Assembly: GCF_035594125.1 (NCBI RefSeq)
Contig: NW_026973671.1
Location: forward strand, 1,381,001-1,445,000
DNA: 64,000 bases
Source of the DNA: Scylla paramamosain
Lineage: Eukaryota; Arthropoda; Malacostraca; Decapoda; Portunidae
Reading direction: 5' to 3'
Numbering within the stretch: the stretch's first letter is position 1; each line of letters begins with the position of its first letter. Under the pieces are notes generated by a model that saw nothing but the letters and a program-made list of their open reading frames with translations, made no database searches and was not told the origin of the DNA. A program made the translations under genes and the position numbers. Below, piece by piece: positions 22,476-34,437 of the stretch.

Positions 22476-23026
22476 TGTTTCTCTGTCTAGCTGCCTACTC
22501 ACCTATCTGCCTACCTGCCTACCTATCGAGATTGCTGGGGTCAATCTCCATATAATTTTGTGTTGATGATTTGTTTCTATATAATTTCATTACTACCCTC
22601 TGATTCCCGTCTTCTTGTATTTTGTTTTCTCCGACATAATTCAACCTTTCACGTATCGAGAGGGAATCACTAGAATAGCTCAAGATCACTTTTCTCTCGT
22701 CTTGTGAGCCGGGAAAAGTTATCTTCAATTTAATCTTTGTATTATCGTAAATATAAAAGTAATGTTTAGATAAAATGATAAATATAAATCTCTAATTTAT
22801 ACCTACTTCTACCGAAATCCTCAAAGAGAATCTCTGGAAATTAGCTCCACATTTTCTGGCAGCCTTGCGGTGGGCACAGTGCACAGACACAGCACGGGGA
22901 GGGACAAGGTGCTGTGAGGTGTGGGAGCGGGCAAGGGTCTGGCGGGACAGGGAGCGGCCTTGTTATGGAAGATTACACATTGGCGTGGCGAGCCTTGCCT
23001 TGCCCTCAGTGTTGCTGTGGTCAGTG
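22476..23026. other. Non-coding stretch
   Basis: No gene or element recognised. Confidence 0.55.
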
Positions 23027-23081
23027 GTTAGGTTAGGTTAGGTTGGGTGAAGTTAGGTTAGGTTAGATTAGGTTAGGTTGG
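23027..23081 (+). repeat. Degenerate TTAGG block
   Basis: About nine TTAGG-like units, several mutated (GTTGGG, GATTAGG). Confidence 0.75.
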
Positions 23082-23097
23082 TCACCTTCAGGAGGGA

Positions 23098-23511
23098 AAT
23101 GTATCGCCTCTAAGTGTATACAGTTGTCTACACTCCTGACGAGCGTGTTTGTGCTTGTGCTTGTACTTGTTTATTGTTTTTGCTTTGGACTACAGCTTTT
23201 TTTTGTGATGGTCCTTTAAATTGTTCTTATATTGGGTTTGTTATCATTATATTTTTGGATCTTGTTAGGATTAAATTTTGTACACTTGTGGTCAATAAGC
23301 TATCTATCTATCTATCTGTGTGTTGGGAATGTAAAGCTGAAATGTTTCGTCTTATCAACTAAGTGTACAGTTGTCTACACTCTGATGTGTGTGTTTGTGC
23401 TTGTGTTGGGAATGTTATGCTGAAATGTATCCCCTCTAAGTGTATACAGTTGTCTACGCTCCTGATGTGCGTGTTTGTGCTTGCGTTTGTGTTGGTAATG
23501 TAATGCTCTAA
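23098..23511 (+). repeat. Minisatellite interrupted by an insert
   Basis: Units contain CTAAGTGTATACAGTTGTCT, then ACTCCTGA, then GTGTTTGTGCTTG, then GGAATGT. One unit lies at 23098-23175 and further units at 23320-23511, with a spacing of about 85 bp. The segment 23176-23313 is foreign. Confidence 0.75.
23176..23313 (+). mobile_element. Possible retroelement 3' tail with (CTAT)n
   Basis: Splits the minisatellite. Ends GTGGTCAATAAGC followed by CTAT units, that is, AATAA near a tetranucleotide tail as in some LINE ends. A similar end on the minus strand lies at 42154-42260. No coding sequence. Confidence 0.4.
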
Positions 23512-23521
23512 GGATCCTTAA

Positions 23522-23726
23522 CCCTTTCACTAGTAGACAAATTTTCTTCTTTAATGCCTATAACGTTTTAGACAGTCTTTTGTGCTAGGCTCTCGTGAAT
23601 ATCTTTGTAGCTTAAAAGACAATCATTCCTTCTATTTTTCATCTCTTTTTTTGTGCTATATCTCCATGCAACAGTTTTTACAATATAGGAAGGTTAAAGA
23701 AGGACAACCACAGTAAAAAAAAAGGG
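23522..23726. mobile_element. TTAA-flanked miniature element (piggyBac-like)
   Basis: TTAA (23518-23521) then CCCTTTCAC at the left; AAAGGG then TTAA (23727-23730) at the right. 205 bp, non-coding, ends inverted over at least six bases (CCCTTT/AAAGGG). Confidence 0.6.
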
Positions 23727-23754
23727 TTAATTTACACGTAGCCATATATTAAGA

Positions 23755-24100
23755 AGGGATCTGATAGAGGTCTTTAAGTGATATAGTTGGATATAACGAA
23801 GGTGACTTAAGCAAAATCCTCATTGTCACTAATCAGGATAGGAGAAGAAATAATGGGTTGAAGCTTAGTTACCTAACTTGGATTTAAAAAAGAGATAGAA
23901 AGATATTGTTTCTCAAATAGTGGCAGATAAATGGAATAGACTCAGTAATCTCGTTAACAGTGCTGAGTCAGGAGAGAACTTTCGAAGGAGAACAACAGGT
24001 GGAAATAAGAAGCCATGTTCTTTATACATATACAGTGACTGCCGTGTGTAGATCTGATGACTCCTTGCACCTTCTCTGATTTTCTCATGTTCACGTGCAA
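23755..24100 (+). pseudogene. C-terminal fragment of LINE family 3
   Basis: RDLIEVFK, then (shifted) SNQDRRRNNGLKLS, DKWNRLSNLVNSAES-like sequence and downstream CVDLMTPC-like sequence. Same tail as at 22240. A CT array begins at 24108 right after it. Confidence 0.6.
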
Positions 24101-24352
24101 ATTGTCCTCTCTCTCTCTCTCTCTCTCTCTCTATCATCATCATCATCATCATCTATGCAGTCCTTCCATATCTTCTTTGGTTTGCATCGCCTTTTTCTTC
24201 CGTCCACTTCCGTATGTACCATTCTTCTACTATTACTACCTGTATAAAACATGCATGAATGAGGTTAATTTGTAAACTTCTAACTGCTTAAATTAAACAC
24301 ATTTCACCAAGTCGCCGTGTTAAGCATCAAAGGAGGAGGCAGTAGACACCTG
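24101..24352. other. Spacer with CT and ATC arrays
   Basis: CT 24108-24132 and ATC 24134-24153, then unique sequence up to the LINE. Confidence 0.8.
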
Positions 24353-27300
24353 CCGAAACGATAATTACTCCCAGTGAGGTCTAAAGCACTGTTCAGGGGG
24401 TGCTGTGAACTTATCATTAAACCCAGCTGTGACCTCACTGAACGTTTCCCTTTGTGTCTCACAACACAAGGGGGCAGTCACAGCCTGCCCTCTAAAGATA
24501 ACTCTCTTCCTCCACACAAAACTACAAGCACCTAATAACACACACACCCTTCACTCAAAAATTTTAAAATCATCATGGCGACTCCTACACCAGCCTCGGA
24601 GTCCCCATCTGGGGAGGGGACCATAAATGTCCCCAGGTCGGACTGCCTTTCTGTCGACGACCCTAAGTCTCTTGACACCCCTCAACTTTTTCTTCATTAA
24701 CTTCTGTAACATTCGCGGTCTAAGATCTAATTTTCAATCTGTAGAACGCCACCTCTCCTATTCTAAACCTCATCTTCTTTTCCTCACTGAAACTCAGGTG
24801 TCTGAGGCAACTGACAGTAGCCCCTTTTCTGTTCCCTCCTACTTTCTCTATCCTCATTTTCGATCCAAAGCTGGATGCTGCGTTTATGTGCGCAATGACT
24901 TAACCTGCTCTCGTGCCCACACTCTTGAATCTTCCGAGTTTTCCACCATCTGGCTACGACTACAGAGTCACTCTCATACTAAATTTATCTGTGCTGTATA
25001 CCTCTCACCTAACTCCTCTGACTATAAGAAATTCTTTGACTACTTAACTTCCAAGGTGGAGCACATTCTGACCCTCTTCCCTTTTCCAGAGATCTCCATT
25101 CTTGGAGACTTCAATGTTCACCACCAGCTTTGGCTTTCCTCTCCCTTCACTGACCATCCTGGTGAACTAGCCTACAACTTTGCTATCCTCCACGACCTAG
25201 AGCAATTGGTGCAACACCTTTCTTGTATTCCTGACCGTCTTGGAGATACACCCAACATTCTTGACCTTTTCCTGACCTCTAATCCTTCTGCTTATGCTGT
25301 CACCCTTTCTTCTCCGTTGGGCTCCTCCGATCACAATCTCATATCTTTATCTTGTCCTATCACTCCAATCCCTCCTCAGGATCTCTCTAAGCGAAGGTGC
25401 CTCTGGCGTTTTGCCTCTGCTAGTTGGGGAGACCTGAGGAGGTATTTTTCTGATTTTCCTTGGAATGACTACTGCTTCCGTGTCGGAGACCCGTCTTTGT
25501 GTGCTGAGCACATAACAGAGGTGATAGTGTCTGGCATGGAGGCATACATTCCTCACTCTTTTTCTCATCCTAAACCTTCTAAACCTTGGTTTAACACAGC
25601 TTGTTCTCATGCTATACATGATAGAGAGGTGGCCCACAAAAGGTACTTAAGCCTTCCATCACCAGAATCTCATGCACTTTATATTTCTGCCCGGAACCAT
25701 GCCAAGTCTGTTCTCCAACTAGCCAAAAACTCCTTCATTAACAGAAAATGTCAAAACCTTTCAAGATCTAACTCCCCTCGTGATTTCTGGCATCTAGCCA
25801 AAAATATCTCTAATAACTTTGTTTCTTCTTCTTTCCCTCCTCTATTTCAACCAGATGGCACCACTGCTATCACATCTATTTCTAAAGCTGAACTCTTTGC
25901 TCAGACCTTTGCTAAAAACACTACCTTGGACGATTCTGGGCTTGTTCCTCCCTCTCCTCCACCCTCTGACTACTTCATGCTACGTATTAAAATTCTTCGC
26001 AATGATGTTTTTCATGCCCTCGCTGGCCTAAACCCTCGGAAGGCTTATGGACCTGATGGGGTCCCTCCTATTGTTCTCCGAAACTGTGCCTCCGTGCTTG
26101 CACCTTGCCTAGTCAAACTCTTTCAGCTCTGTCTGTCAACATCTACCTTTCCTTCTTGCTGGAAGTTTGCCTACATTCAACCTGTTCCTAAAAAGGGTGA
26201 CCGTTCTAATCCCTCAAACTACCGTCCTATTGCTTTGATTTCCTGCCTATCTAAAGTTTTTGAATCTATCCTCAACAGGAAGATTCTTAAACATCTATCA
26301 CTTCACAACATTCTATCTGATCGCCAGTATGGGTTCCGTGAAGGCCGCTCTACTGGTGATCTTCTGGCTTTCCTTACTGAGTCTTGGTCATCCTCTTTTA
26401 GAGATTTTGGTGAAACTTTTGCTGTTGCCTTGGACATATGAAAAGCTTTTGATAGAGTCTGGCACAAGGCTTTGATTTCCAAACTACCCTCCTACGGTTT
26501 CTATCCTTCTCCCTGTAACTTCATCTCAAGTTTCCTTTCTGACAGTTCTATTGCTGCTGTGGTAGACGGTCACTGTTCTTCTCCTAAATCTATTAACAGT
26601 GGTGTTCCTCAGGGTTCTGTCCTGTCACCTACTCTCTTCTTATTATTCATTAATGATCTTCTAAACCAAACTTCTTGTCCTATCCACTCCTACGCTGATG
26701 ATACCACCCTGCACTTTTCCACGTCTTTTCATAGACGTCCAACCCTTCAGGAGGTAAACATATCACGCAGGGAAGCCACAGAACGCCTGACTTCTGATCT
26801 TTCTAAAATTTCTGATTGGGGCAGAGCAAACTTGGTATTGTTCAATGCCCCAAAAACTCAATTTCTCCATCTATCAACTCGACACAACCTTCCAGACAAC
26901 TATCCTCTCTTCTTCAGTGACACTCAACTGTCCCCCTCTTCTACATTGAGCATCCTCGGTCTGTCCTTTACTTATAATCTGAACTGGAAACTTCACATCT
27001 CATCTCTAGCTAAAACAGCTTCTATGAAGTTAGGTGTTCTGAGACGTCTCCGCCAGTTTTTCTCACCCCCCCAGCTGCTAACTCTGTACAAGGGCCTTAT
27101 CCGTCCATGTATGGAGTATGCTTCACATGTCTGGGTTCCACTCATACTGCTCTTCTAGACAGGGTGGAATGAAAAGCTTTTCGTCTCATCAACTCCTCTC
27201 CTCTAACTGACTGTCTTCAGCCTCTCTCTCACCACCGCAATGTTGCATATCTAGCTGTCTTCTACCGTTATTTTCATGTTAACTGCTCTTCTGATCTTGC

Positions 27301-27643
27301 TAACTGCATGCCTCCCCTCCTTCCGCGGCCTCGCTGCACAAGACTTTCTTCTTTCTCTCACCCCTATTCTGTCCACCTCTCTAACGCAAGAGTTAACCAG
27401 TATTCTCAATCATTCATCCCTTTCTCTGGTAAACTCTGGAACTCCCTGCCTGCTTCTGTATTTCCACCTTCCTATGACTTGAATTCCTTCAAGAGGGAGG
27501 TTTCACGACACTTATTGATCAATTTTTTGACCACTGCTTTGACCCTTTTATGGGACTGGCATTTCAGTGGGCTTTTTTTTTTTTTTATTAGATTTTTGTT
27601 GCCCTTGGCCAGTGTCCTTCCTACATAGAAAAAAAAAAAAAAA
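24353..27643 (+). mobile_element. LINE family 1, copy B (near full length)
   Basis: 3.29 kb from CCGAAACG to a 15-base A tail. It has the same 5' start as copy A, an approximately 220-bp 5' leader, one long endonuclease-reverse transcriptase gene, and a short 3' region. It is the best reference copy in the window. No gag-like first frame is present. Target duplications not recognised. Confidence 0.93.
24575..27530 (+). pseudogene. Endonuclease-reverse transcriptase, LINE family 1 copy B
   Basis: Would nick target DNA and reverse-transcribe the LINE. An ATG at 24575 opens a Ser/Pro/Asp-rich peptide that stops at 24698. The catalytic frame is +1 to it and open from 24627 to 26441, suggesting a lost base in the C-rich stretch where copy D has a longer C run. 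Endonuclease: LFLTETQ, GDFN (25104-25115), SDH (25326-25334). Reverse transcriptase: [43 protein letters not shown] (26691-26702). A TGA at 26439-26441 replaces the Ser of LDISKAFD (TCA in copies A and C). A G run near 27130 has lost a base, moving the C-terminal part to another frame. Confidence 0.92.
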
Positions 27644-27761
27644 TCATGAACTGGTGAGACATGCCATGAGGGACGCGGGGCTGTGCTGTCACTGGTCCCC
27701 GCGGCGCCTCAAAAGGGAGGGAAGGAGGGACAGCGGTGGTCTGCCTTTCTGGAGTATCTGT

Positions 27762-27890
27762 CCTTAAATTTTGGATAACTCTTTTGACTACACTCTTTGG
27801 GGACTGACACATTCACTGGGCTTTTTTTTTTTTTTTTTTTTGTAAGGTCCTTTGTTGGCCTAGACTAGTTTCCTCTTATACATGAAAGAT
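27762..27890 (+). mobile_element. LINE family 1-like 3' tail fragment
   Basis: TTTGGGGACTGACACATTCA, then GGGCTTTTT and a long T run, then TTTGTTGGCCTAGAC. A diverged version of the family 3' end lying 120 bp after copy B. Confidence 0.6.
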
Positions 27891-28826
<936 letters not shown>

Positions 28827-28984
28827 ACTGTAGAGTGTGAATTGTGTGACAATATTACGTACAGCTACACTAAGGGAAGGTGATGGTTGAAGGGTACAGA
28901 AAGTCAGTGAGTCAGAATGCACCATCACTTGTTGGTCACCGCATGCAACATGACCTAGGCTATTCAGGTATGCGCTCTCTTTCA

Positions 28985-30148
28985 AGTTGAGGTGGAGCGG
29001 CCTTTTCTGAAGCCACATTACTTTGGCGACAGCAGGTGGTGCTGCTCGAGGTGTTCGGTGAGCTTCTCGCTTATGATCCTCTCCAAGATGTTACTGAGTA
29101 CGGAGAGAAGCGAGATTGACTGGTAACAAGGCCGGTAGTTACCTGGCTCAGACCTCGACTTCTCTTTATGCACGGGTGTGAGTCGCGCCTCCTTCCATAG
29201 TGACGGCCAGACCCTTCGCTGCAAACAGCAGGGAAACATTTGTGCGAGAGGGCCAGCGAGCTCAACAGCACACTTTTTGAGATGTGGGGTCACGCTGTCA
29301 AGACCAGGGGCCTTCCTGGTGTTGACATCCCTCAGGTGTCTTCTGATGGCGTCCTCAGAGATGGCAACGCCCTCCAGTCTCGAGACAGTAAGGCGGGGGA
29401 GGGCGGGCAGTTGCCTGTCTGGCTCTGGAGTTGTCATTTTTTTCAGCGAACTGGCGGGCGAGGAGGTCTGCTTTTTTTGACTGGAGACGGCCATATACCC
29501 GTCAGGCTTCCTCAGGGCGGGGATACGTTCATGAGAGGAGACACCTTGCCTCTCCTTTACTAATCCCCACCACTGTTTGGCATCAACCTGGTTGGAGGCC
29601 AGCTTCAGCCTCATATTCGCCGCGCACCTTGCCTTGGCCCACTTCACTGTCTTTATCATGATCTTGCACGTTCTTCTGTGTGGGGCTTTGTTACACTGTG
29701 CCTCCTGCACCGCGTCCAGGCTTTGTACTTTTGCTCAGCAACAGTCTTGCACCTGTACCCGAACCAGGAATGGTCCTTTGCGCTGGTTGAGTACGTCCTG
29801 TGTGGCACGTGTTGCTGCTGCAGTGTGCAGAGGACAGTAGTGAGGGCGGTGGTGTCATGGTGCGGGTCCCCGGTGAATATTGTGTCCCAATCTGTCAGGG
29901 CCAGGGCCTGCCGCACAGCCACCCAGTCGGCGCGGTGCCACAGCCAGGTGGCTTGCTGGTGATCCTCGTCACGCGCCGGGGCAACGCTGACGGTCGTGAG
30001 CACGGCATGATGGTCAGAGATGCCCACACAGTCGAGAGGGAGGCACTGAACACATTCTTGAGGCAGGTCCGTCACCACTGGGTCCAGGGAGCCTCCACGC
30101 TGGTGTGTGGGAAAGTCCACATGATTGTGGAGTCCCTGCACTGCTGTG

Positions 30149-30150
<2 letters not shown>
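28985..30150 (-). pseudogene. LINE family 2 fragment: endonuclease end plus RT start
   Basis: Reading the minus strand from 30150: the endonuclease C-terminal part (VDFPTHQRGGSLDPVVTDL, GISDHHAVL with the SDH motif). A frameshift follows near 29700, then the linker (WWGLVKERQG) and reverse transcriptase blocks (RKAPGLDSVTP, LTPVHKEKSRSEPGNYRP, LERIISEKL, HHLLSPK). A stop interrupts just before CGFRKGRSTST near 29015, after which homology ends. The catalytic YADD part is absent here; a different fragment of apparently the same family lies at 56905-57755. GA arrays bound both ends. Confidence 0.88.
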
Positions 30151-30231
<81 letters not shown>

Positions 30232-30236
30232 TCTCT
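30151..30236. repeat. (CT)n microsatellite
   Basis: About 42 CT units, directly abutting the LINE family 2 endonuclease fragment. Confidence 0.97.
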
Positions 30237-30879
30237 GACCGACAGAAGAAAAAAAAGCATATAATATTGTAGTTTGGTTTTGTTGCAGTACTATATACAA
30301 ATACAAATCAAAATTTATGGTACGATCGTCTTTAGTAATGACTTTGTAGGAGTTTCAACATTTCCTTGTCACTGTATGAAGGAGGAAATCCGGACAGGGG
30401 AACTGCTTGAAGGGGGAAAAGACGAAAAGAAGTTTGTGAACAAGTGCTTTACAGGATCTGTTTCATCGCTATTTGTGGCTAATCATTCACCTAAGTCTTC
30501 AGCAGCGCACATATATGTTTATCATCACTCCTTTGGCTGTTCTGAGCATCCGCAGTTCGCAGGACAGCTAGGAACACAGTATGCTGAACACGTCAACAAG
30601 GAGCGGACAGCTTAGTCACAGCCACCAACAAGGGCACAGCTAATTGGCTAACAACAAAACACCTGGAACAAATGCATACTTTGTACCAATTAAGCTTCCC
30701 TGTTCAGTACTCACCGAGCTGCTCAGCGCCTCGTCACTTACACCCACTGCTACCTTCCTAACTCTTGTGTGGGCTTCAGTGTACGTCACTGTCCAGCGGC
30801 ACAAATACGCAGACACCTCTCCCAGACCTTAAAACTGACTGGCAACTACAAGCCACCTACCCGTTCTCTGTCATTTATG

Positions 30880-30938
<59 letters not shown>

Positions 30939-31469
30939 CAGTGATGACTGGTATATTTTATTTATTTATTTATTTTTTTGCTGAATATGAATTTTTTTTT
31001 TTCGTAATGAAAATATTACATATAAACTGTAAATAAAGACATATTAGTGAGCCACACGAATGGTTTTACGGATTAGGCTATACAACATTTGCTATAAGTT
31101 ATCAATACATTGTCAACACATATTTTTTTGTATTATGGTTTTTGTGTATTTATTTTTTACCTTTTCTTTTCCTAGTATTATTTTGACTTTGCCTTCATAT
31201 TGTATTGACAAGCCAAGAAAACGTTCAAAATGTTAACATGATCCACCGCTAGTCATATCGTTTCCTTTTTTCGTTCTTGTTCTTATGCCCCGTAAAGCTA
31301 TATTCTTCTTATTATTTTGTTGAAAAAAGGAAAAGAAAAAACACAATTTCATGATATATAATTGTTAAAAGACGAATGATTATGAATAACATTTGCTATT
31401 ATCATACACCGAAGGCGGGACGTGGCGGGTGTGCGTAGCAGGCCATTCATCAACTGCTCTCGCCTGCCT
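30237..31469. other. Non-coding stretch
   Basis: CT array at 30883-30935, TTTA units at 30955-30975, then AT-rich unique sequence. A 113-codon plus-strand frame at 30274-30615 has no recognisable motif. Confidence 0.55.
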
Positions 31470-31628
31470 CTGTGTCTAAAGAAGCAAAGGTCCGTGTCCT
31501 GAAACGCTTTGCTCTCTCACCACGACTATTTTCAAAGGCTACAGAGATGATTAGCCAGGTTATGAAGAGTGTTTCTCCTGTTAGTGACGTAGAAATGATG
31601 TATGCCATTACAACCACAGAAAAAACTC
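31470..31628 (+). repeat. Dispersed repeat family R, copy 3, left part
   Basis: GTCCGTGTCCTGAAACGCTT, TGCTCTCTC, TTTTCAAAGGCTACAGAGAT, then GTAGAAATGATG and ACCACAGAAAAAACTC. The repeat is interrupted by the Harbinger element and resumes at 32250. Confidence 0.78.
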
Positions 31629-31631
31629 TTA

Positions 31632-32246
31632 AGGCCAACACACACGATCAATTTTTTCGTCAATTAATTGATATCAATTTAATGACGTCAATGAATTGAT
31701 GGAAAAATTGACCGTGTGTGTGGGATATTGATATCAATTTAATTGAAACAATTTCATTGAATCAATTCATTGAGAGATCAAAACTCCTTTGATATTTATT
31801 GATGGGTCTTCAATAAAATAAATCGCAATGTGATACTGAGACGCATTTGGAGAAATGGCTTCTAGCATGGTAGTATTTTGTTTGACTATCATTGGCATCA
31901 CTAAATTTAGAAGTTCGTCGTAAGATTCGGCGTCCATTCTGAGGAAATTCCTGTAATCCTCTGGCTCGTCGTCCCTTCATTCCCTCAGCAATCGTGTATG
32001 TCCTAGTTCCCTTCCACAGAGATACCATTTCTTCGCCCACTTACTCCTCTTCTTTCGCTTTGGAGTGTCCAGAGCAAGCACTATTCCTACAGCCACAGAT
32101 GCTTTCATCTCGAAATTATGAATCAAACTGAAAACTGAAGTAAAATCATTGACCGTGTGTGGCCACAGTGATTTCCTCAATTTTATTGACGTCAATAAAT
32201 TTATATCAATTAATTGACGAAAAAATTGATCGTGTGTGGGGGGCCT
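31632..32246. mobile_element. PIF/Harbinger DNA transposon, deletion derivative
   Basis: 615 bp with inverted ends of about 62 bp: AGGCCAACACACACGATC at the left and the complement of GATCGTGTGTGGGGGGCCT at the right. Inward of these lies a shared stretch ending ACGTCAAT, with only two mismatches and one indel. TTA flanks each side (31629-31631, 32247-32249), the Harbinger duplication. Both the GGCC...CACACG ends and the internal transposase remnant support the superfamily. Confidence 0.9.
31800..32108 (-). pseudogene. N-terminal remnant of Harbinger transposase
   Basis: The ATG at 32108 opens MKASVAVGIVLALDTPKRK, then KWAKKWYLCGRELGHTRL. A TGA at 31979-31977 interrupts, and the same frame continues DDEPEDYRNFLRMDAESYDE and LLNLVMPMI. 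This matches the N-terminal region of Harbinger nuclease-type transposases, which recognise the terminal repeats. The catalytic DDE domain is deleted; the frame runs into the left terminal region. This copy could move only with a transposase supplied in trans. Confidence 0.82.
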
Positions 32247-32249
32247 TTA

Positions 32250-32310
32250 GAATCCCGTGCAACGAAACTAACTAGAGCCTTTTGAAAGTAGTGGAGGTGC
32301 GGTGTGGAAG
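32250..32310 (+). repeat. Family R, copy 3, right part
   Basis: GAATCCCGTGCAACGAAACT, AACTAGAGCCTTTTGAAAG and GTAGTGGAGGTGCG match ACCCGTGTAACTTCAACTAC, AGCCTTCTGAAAG and TTGTGGGGTGCG of copy 1. The repeat therefore continues across the transposon. Confidence 0.75.
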
Positions 32311-32454
32311 TCACGAGAGAGGTAAATGAGACCTCAGTGTGCTGGGAACTGACCCAACTTAGTGTTGTTATTTTACACTGTTATGCTATGCTGTGCTATA
32401 CTGTGCTATGCTATGCTATGCTGTGTTTGACCTTTATGTGTCAAAAACCATAAA

Positions 32455-32760
32455 CATACAGTATATCATGACTGCATTGTATTCTTAAGTCTGTAAGCCT
32501 CAGTAACGTGTCTTGCTGTGTCTTCACCCCGATGTATATTCTCCACCGGGAAATATATGTAAATATTCAGATTACATCATGATATTGTTGTGACTTGATA
32601 ATGTTACAAGCCACAGCAATGCGTCTTGCTGTGTTTTCTTGCGTCTCAAAGTCTATAAGTCTCGGGAATACATCTTGTCGTGACTCCACTCACGTCTAAA
32701 TCTCTGAAAATAAATATATTCAAACATTCAGATTACATGACGACTGTTGTCTTCATCAAG
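32455..32760 (+). repeat. Degenerate tandem repeat, period about 165 bp
   Basis: Repeated blocks: AAGTCTGTAAGCCTC / AAGTCTATAAGTCTC, GTGTCTTGCTGTGT / GCGTCTTGCTGTGT, and ATTCAGATTACATCATGA / ATTCAGATTACATGACGA. About two diverged units. Confidence 0.65.
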
Positions 32761-32879
32761 TCTGCACTGTGTTACGTGTGAAGGACGACCTGAAGGAGCC
32801 TCGGGTCACTGACTGCTGCTGCTGCATAGTCCCCAGGCATGAACAGAGGACAGGGCTGGGCGGGACGAGGCAGGGATGG

Positions 32880-33150
32880 GTGGGAGAGGAGAGATGGAAT
32901 TGAGGGGGGACTGGGAGCGTGGTTGGGTAGGAAAAGAAAAATGAGACTGGGGTGAGGTGAAGGGTGGTGGAGTGGTGGATAAGAGACGAAATTGAGGCGT
33001 GGGGGGGATATGCGAGCCGAGGGGAGGTGGTGAAGAAGGGAGGGATGTCATGGTTTGGATAAGAGACGAAACTGGTGAGGGTCGGGGAAAGGCGAAGTGA
33101 GGGGAAGAGAGGTGGTGAAGAGGGGAGCAGTGTCGTGGGCAAGGCGAGGT
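32880..33150 (+). repeat. G-rich degenerate tandem repeat
   Basis: GATAAGAGACGAAATTGAGG / GATAAGAGACGAAACTGGTG and GGTGGTGAAGAAGGGA / GGTGGTGAAGAGGGGA recur about 100 bp apart. The proline-rich minus-strand frames across it are a by-product. Confidence 0.65.
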
Positions 33151-33481
33151 GACCAGGTTGTACTCACTAATCAAGGAGAGCAGAGGTCCTCACTCTCATG
33201 ATAATTACACCAGCAAAGGTGAACATTTCGTGACAGCTGTGGATAATCACCTGTTAGCATGCTTGGGCATCTAATACTTGTAATACGACTGTAGTGTTTG
33301 GCAAATAGTGAAGTATTTGTCTCGTGTTTTGTACACGAAACTTCGCATGCTTTACCGAAGAGAATTAACAAGGAAAATTCGCTTGTGTGTAAATTTTGTG
33401 AAAATTGTATGCTATATCATAAATTTAATTGAATAAAAAAATTAAGAAAAAAAATTAAGGAGTAAATTTTTTTGTGTAGGT

Positions 33482-33512
<31 letters not shown>

Positions 33513-33529
33513 TTAGAAATTTTTCGCAC
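33151..33529. other. Non-coding AT-rich stretch
   Basis: A long T run at 33483-33504; nothing else recognised. Confidence 0.6.
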
Positions 33530-33825
33530 CATATGACTTTAGTGTTGAAGCAAATTAAATAAACGAATTAATGCAGAACATTACAGAAAACATGAAGGCT
33601 ATGCTATGAGGAGAAAGCACAAGAAGAACAGACCATAAGTCAGCAGGCAGTCTTTGATTCCTGCCCTGCCAAAACAATTGCAACATGTGACCGCTGTGTT
33701 GCAGCAAATTTAGTTAACCAATTACTGCAAAATATTTCATAAAACCTGAAGGACAAGAGGAGGAAACAAAAGATAGGTCAGAAGATAGCAGACACTGTTT
33801 GACTCCTGCCTCGCCTGCCTTACCT
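33530..33825 (+). repeat. Two-unit degenerate tandem repeat, about 145 bp
   Basis: Shared blocks GAAGCAAATTAAATAAACGA / GCAGCAAATTTAGTTAACCA, AATGCAGAACATTACAGAAA / ACTGCAAAATATTTCATAAA, and CAGTCTTTGATTCCTGCC / CACTGTTTGACTCCTGCC. Confidence 0.7.
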
Positions 33826-34397
33826 GAATCTTATCTGCTCGTATCTCACCTCAGCTTCCCTTCCCTTCCTCCCCTTCCCTCCCCTCACCTCACCTCTCCT
33901 CTCGTGGACTCAATCAGTTACACGTCAAAGCTCCCTTTATGGTGTTCCCCGTGATGGGCGGTTCTTAAGTTCAGTTTCGCGTAGTAACTTGATTGGGGAA
34001 AAAAAGTATGATATGAGGCCCGATTTTTTTCTGAGGTGAATTGGTCATAAGAGCCTGATATCACCTCCCCGCCTGAACTTATTGCCTCAGGTCCCTCTCA
34101 GTTTCTCGCCGCTGCTGTATCTGCCGTCCTTCACCAGCTGAGCGCCTTGATAGCTCCGCACGCCAACACACCGACCCTGCGCCAAAAAAAAGTCTCGTTC
34201 CGCTGTTTGTAATGTCCGAGCGCTGAGGTGTCGGTGTTTCATTCCAGGGTCTTTGTGTGTGTGTGTGTGTGTGTGTAATACGAGATGGTGGTAAGTATTC
34301 GTGTCTTGCTTTTACCTTTTCCCTGCCATGCTTGGTTGTGGTGGTGATGGTGGTGGTGCAAAGTGACGTGGTGTAAGGTGACGTGTCCATACCATCA

Positions 34398-34437
<40 letters not shown>

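Noticed and set aside
32756..33174. Proline-rich minus-strand protein
   Set aside because: The frame lies across a G-rich degenerate tandem repeat, and its composition is explained by that.
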